From: an uncultured Clostridium sp.
Lineage (GTDB): Bacteria > Bacillota > Clostridia > Lachnospirales > Lachnospiraceae
Assembly (NCBI GenBank): GCA_945946715.1
Contig: CAMEWU010000022.1
Span: forward strand, 1 to 17,053
Direction: 5' to 3'
DNA: 17,053 nt
Numbering within the stretch: position 1 is the stretch's first letter; every line of letters begins with the position of its first letter. Of the stretch, positions 15,193-17,053 are shown in pieces. The notes beneath the pieces were generated by a model. It made no database searches and had not been told where the DNA came from. It saw nothing but the letters and a program-made list of their open reading frames with translations. The position numbers and the translations under genes were made by a program.

Positions 15193-15606
15193 ATGTTTTA
15201 CACATTATTAGAGGCAACAACAGGAACAGCGGCAGAAGGAAGTTCAACCGGAATGATGGGTGGCTGGTTTACCTGGATATGGTTAATCGTAATGATAGTA
15301 ATCTTTTATTTCTTACTGATTCGTCCACAGAAGAAGCAGCAGAAGGCACAGGAAGAAATGATAGCACAGTTAAAGCCGGGTGCCAGTATTATGACTACCG
15401 GTGGTTTTTATGGTGTTGTTTTAGATGTGGTAGATGATACCGTTATTGTTGAGTTTGGTAACAACAAGAACTGTAGAATTCCAATGAACAAAGCTGCAAT
15501 TGCACAGGTGGACAATCCGGCAACTGCTTCTGAACCAGAGGAAGAAGAGGTTGAAGATAAAAAGGAAAAGAAGAAGTTTTCTTTAGGTAAAAAGAAAGAA
15601 GATTAA
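15193..15606 (+). CDS. yajC: Preprotein translocase subunit YajC
   Basis: A 137-residue single-pass membrane protein, the YajC partner of SecDF in Sec export. A short N-terminal tail is followed by one membrane helix (about 25-43) ending in FYFLLIRPQKKQQK, the family hallmark, then the soluble core LKPGASIMTTGGFYGVVLDV with VIVEFGNNKNCRIPMNKAAI. Residues from about 110 form an acidic then lysine-rich tail that is longer than in small homologues. GGAGG lies just before the ATG. In many bacteria tgt-yajC is followed by secD and secF; here the operon stops, with a terminator 23 bases after the stop codon. Confidence 0.94.
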   Translation: MFYTLLEATTGTAAEGSSTGMMGGWFTWIWLIVMIVIFYFLLIRPQKKQQKAQEEMIAQLKPGASIMTTGGFYGVVLDVVDDTVIVEFGNNKNCRIPMNKAAIAQVDNPATASEPEEEEVEDKKEKKKFSLGKKKED

Positions 15607-15628
15607 TTGAAATGTAAGAATTTTGAAG

Positions 15629-15673
15629 TACGCCCCAAATGTGATATAGGTTCAGCATTTGAGGCGTATTTTT
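15629..15673 (+). terminator. Strong rho-independent terminator after yajC
   Basis: TACGCCCCAAATG (15629-15641) pairs with CATTTGAGGCGTA (15656-15668), 12 of 13 positions with a single C-A mismatch, around a 14-base loop. TTTTT follows at 15669-15673. This ends the operon starting at the proC promoter. Confidence 0.88.
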
Positions 15674-15871
15674 GTCCAAATATTCTGTAAAAAGAAATAA
15701 AAGAATAGTATATTGTTACATATTATATATAAAAAGATAAAGAAGTTACAAGTATATTAAAGACTTATTAAGTTTTACTTTTTTACAAATAAAGTATTGA
15801 TTTATAATAAGTATAGTAGTACTGTACAGATAGAAACTTAAGAAAGTGGGGATAATGAAAGGAGGAATCGT
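15674..15871 (+). promoter_or_regulatory. AT-rich upstream region of the lipoprotein gene with probable promoter
   Basis: No coding frame is apparent. TATAAT at 15803-15808 has TTTACA at 15782-15787 with a short 15-base spacer, a usable but suboptimal sigma-A promoter. Two short perfect palindromes flank it: ACTTATTAAGT (15763-15773) upstream and CTGTACAG (15822-15829) just past the expected RNA start. Either could be an operator or chance in AT-rich DNA. A full Shine-Dalgarno AAAGGAGG (15858-15865) lies 6 bases before the lipoprotein ATG. Confidence 0.5.
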
Positions 15872-16870
15872 ATGAAAAGATGGAAAGGTTTACTTACATT
15901 AGCTATAAGCGGTTTGGTTTTATGTGCAGGAGGATGTAAAACTACAACAGTTTCACAGCAGGATGCATCCAGTGAAAATGATAAAGTGATAGAGGAAGAA
16001 GCTATAGTGGAAGATGAGGTTGAAAAGACATCAACAGAAGATATTTATTATAGCTTTATTAAAAATGAACTAGTACCAGAATTAGGAATCGCTGACTTAG
16101 CAGAAAAGTCTACAACGATTTATTCTTCTGAAGAAGATTGGTTTCATTGTGAAGGAATCCTATCGGCATACATTCATGATTTAGATCATGATGGAGAAGA
16201 AGAATTACTGATGCTTTTTATGGAAGCAACAGACGAAAGACAGGATTATATTCAATCAGGTGAGGTATATCATATTGTAGCCAGAGTGTATGCAATGGAA
16301 AGCAATACCCCTGTTCAGAAGGCAGAGATGGTTTTGGAACGTGGTGACAGTGATCCGCTGCTTTATCCATCCGTACAGGTAAATAGTAGTCATTTGTATG
16401 TATCAGCTATAGAAACAGAGGACTGTACGCAAATTCTTCTGGAAGATGGACTGTTCTCCGGTCCGTTTTCGGATGGAATGACCATTAATTACTGGGCAAT
16501 TGTGTATGAAAACGAAGAATTACACTATGCATATCAGTTTGTTCAAAGTGGTATTGGTAGTTATGGCATGGATTACTATGCAAATCAATATCAGAATGGA
16601 GAGTTAGTTTCCTCAGAGATTTTTTATAATGCAGATAGTGAAAATGAAACCTATGCTTCTTACGAAGAAGCACTAAAAGCATTCTTTGAAGAACGGGGGC
16701 TGTCAGTTGCATATAATAGCTTTGATACCAGCATCTTTACAGAAACCGGAAGTCAGGAAGAAATATTGGAATTTCACATTAAGTATGATTTTGAAAATTA
16801 CAGTGATTCAGAGTTTACCTTTGACTTCTCTGCAAAAGATGCAACGGAGCTACGGTCAAAGATACAGTGA
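15872..16870 (+). CDS. Putative secreted lipoprotein with Ca-binding-like DxDxDG motif
   Basis: A 332-residue protein of unknown function. The N-terminus is a typical export signal: basic MKRWK, hydrophobic LLTLAISGLVLCAGG, then Cys22, a plausible lipidation site although the residue at -3 is Ala rather than Leu. A low-complexity acidic linker (about 28-52) follows. At 103-111 the sequence DLDHDGEEE has the spacing of a calcium-binding D-x-D-x-D-G loop; similar sequences followed by a hydrophobic ELLML strand are common in clostridial cell-surface lipoproteins. The remainder is acidic and mixed alpha/beta, with no enzymatic motif I recognise. It is monocistronic, with a terminator upstream and a convergent gene downstream. 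It is probably an envelope protein; substrate and partner are unknown. Confidence 0.83.
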   Translation: MKRWKGLLTLAISGLVLCAGGCKTTTVSQQDASSENDKVIEEEAIVEDEVEKTSTEDIYYSFIKNELVPELGIADLAEKSTTIYSSEEDWFHCEGILSAYIHDLDHDGEEELLMLFMEATDERQDYIQSGEVYHIVARVYAMESNTPVQKAEMVLERGDSDPLLYPSVQVNSSHLYVSAIETEDCTQILLEDGLFSGPFSDGMTINYWAIVYENEELHYAYQFVQSGIGSYGMDYYANQYQNGELVSSEIFYNADSENETYASYEEALKAFFEERGLSVAYNSFDTSIFTETGSQEEILEFHIKYDFENYSDSEFTFDFSAKDATELRSKIQ

Positions 16871-16902
16871 GATGAATCACAGGATAGTACAAGGGAAAAG
16901 GA

Positions 16903-17053
16903 TTAATTCCTTGTTTTCTTAATACAATCCAGTATTGTTTCTGTGATTTTCAGACCGCCCCGGCCGGTACCAAGTTCAATATCCGGTTTGTTCGCTCCGT
17001 GAAAATCGGAACCACCGGAAACAACAAGATGATATTTTAGAGCAAGAGAACGA
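16903..17053 (-). CDS. PHP-domain metal-dependent phosphoesterase (C-terminal fragment)
   Basis: The reverse strand reads in one open frame from the window edge to a TAA at 16903-16905, giving the last 49 residues of a protein. They include VVSGGSDFHGANKPDIEL and LGTGRGG, matching the end of the PHP domain in TrpH/YciV-type phosphoesterases, where the Asp and His of SDFHG bind the catalytic metals. Related enzymes hydrolyse nucleoside 3',5'-bisphosphates or short RNA 5' ends. The start and most of the domain lie beyond base 17053. The gene is convergent with the lipoprotein gene, 32 bases between stops. Confidence 0.82.
   Translation of the reverse strand, partial: RSLALKYHLVVSGGSDFHGANKPDIELGTGRGGLKITETILDCIKKTRN

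Noticed and set aside
15855..15875. Mini-frame ATG AAA GGA GGA ATC GTA TGA overlapping the lipoprotein start
   Set aside because: Only six codons, formed by the Shine-Dalgarno itself; no ribosome site at useful spacing. Chance.
16898..16920. AAGGA/TCCTT hairpin with GTTTTCTT after the lipoprotein gene
   Set aside because: A five-pair stem with an interrupted T run inside the end of the convergent PHP gene; possible weak terminator, not good enough to annotate.
1..17053. CRISPR arrays, tRNA/rRNA genes, insertion sequences, attachment sites or phage genes
   Set aside because: No regularly spaced repeats, cloverleaf sequences, transposase or integrase motifs, or terminal inverted repeats were seen on either strand.

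Overview
The window looks like chromosomal DNA from a low-GC anaerobic Firmicute, most likely a gut-type clostridium of the Lachnospiraceae. This rests on AT-rich intergenic DNA, strong GGAGG-type ribosome binding sites, sigma-A-like promoters, clostridial-type protein sequences and a ferredoxin-dependent 2-oxoacid oxidoreductase. I saw no rRNA or tRNA gene, CRISPR array, insertion sequence, integrase or phage gene. The species assignment is inference.

Layout. (1) 1-3712, plus strand: the 3' part of pyrD (pyrimidine synthesis), a membrane sensor histidine kinase with no response regulator beside it, and an HD-domain dGTPase-like gene. (2) 3732-4244, minus strand: a small DUF6512-like membrane protein, convergent with the dGTPase gene. 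(3) 4309-9906, plus strand: a catabolic module with a good promoter at 4309-4337. It holds a class I aminotransferase, a fructose-6-phosphate aldolase/transaldolase-like gene that has lost its central part, iorA and iorB (indolepyruvate ferredoxin oxidoreductase) and a phenylacetate-CoA ligase, and ends in a hairpin terminator. Together the aminotransferase, IorAB and ligase would turn aromatic amino acids into aryl-pyruvates, aryl-acetyl-CoAs and finally free aryl-acetates with ATP gain (ligase running backwards), or run the reverse way for biosynthesis. (4) 10012-11085: a bacterial sn-glycerol-1-phosphate dehydrogenase homologue. (5) 11091-15673: an apparent operon of proC, a membrane-anchored TPR protein, hflX, tgt and yajC, with tight spacing or overlaps, a consensus-like promoter before proC and a strong terminator after yajC. 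(6) 15872-16870: a lipoprotein gene with its own AT-rich upstream region and a perfect Shine-Dalgarno. (7) 16903-17053, minus strand: the 3' end of a PHP-domain phosphoesterase gene running off the window.

Most of the window is core metabolism and translation/secretion housekeeping. The features most worth a second look are the internally deleted aldolase gene inside the aromatic-acid cluster (catalytic lysine segment missing, frame kept), the aromatic amino acid cluster itself, the proC promoter that overlaps the start of a 17-codon leader frame, the orphan 7TM sensor kinase, and the glycerol-1-phosphate dehydrogenase. I found nothing that clearly amounts to a new defence or mobile system.
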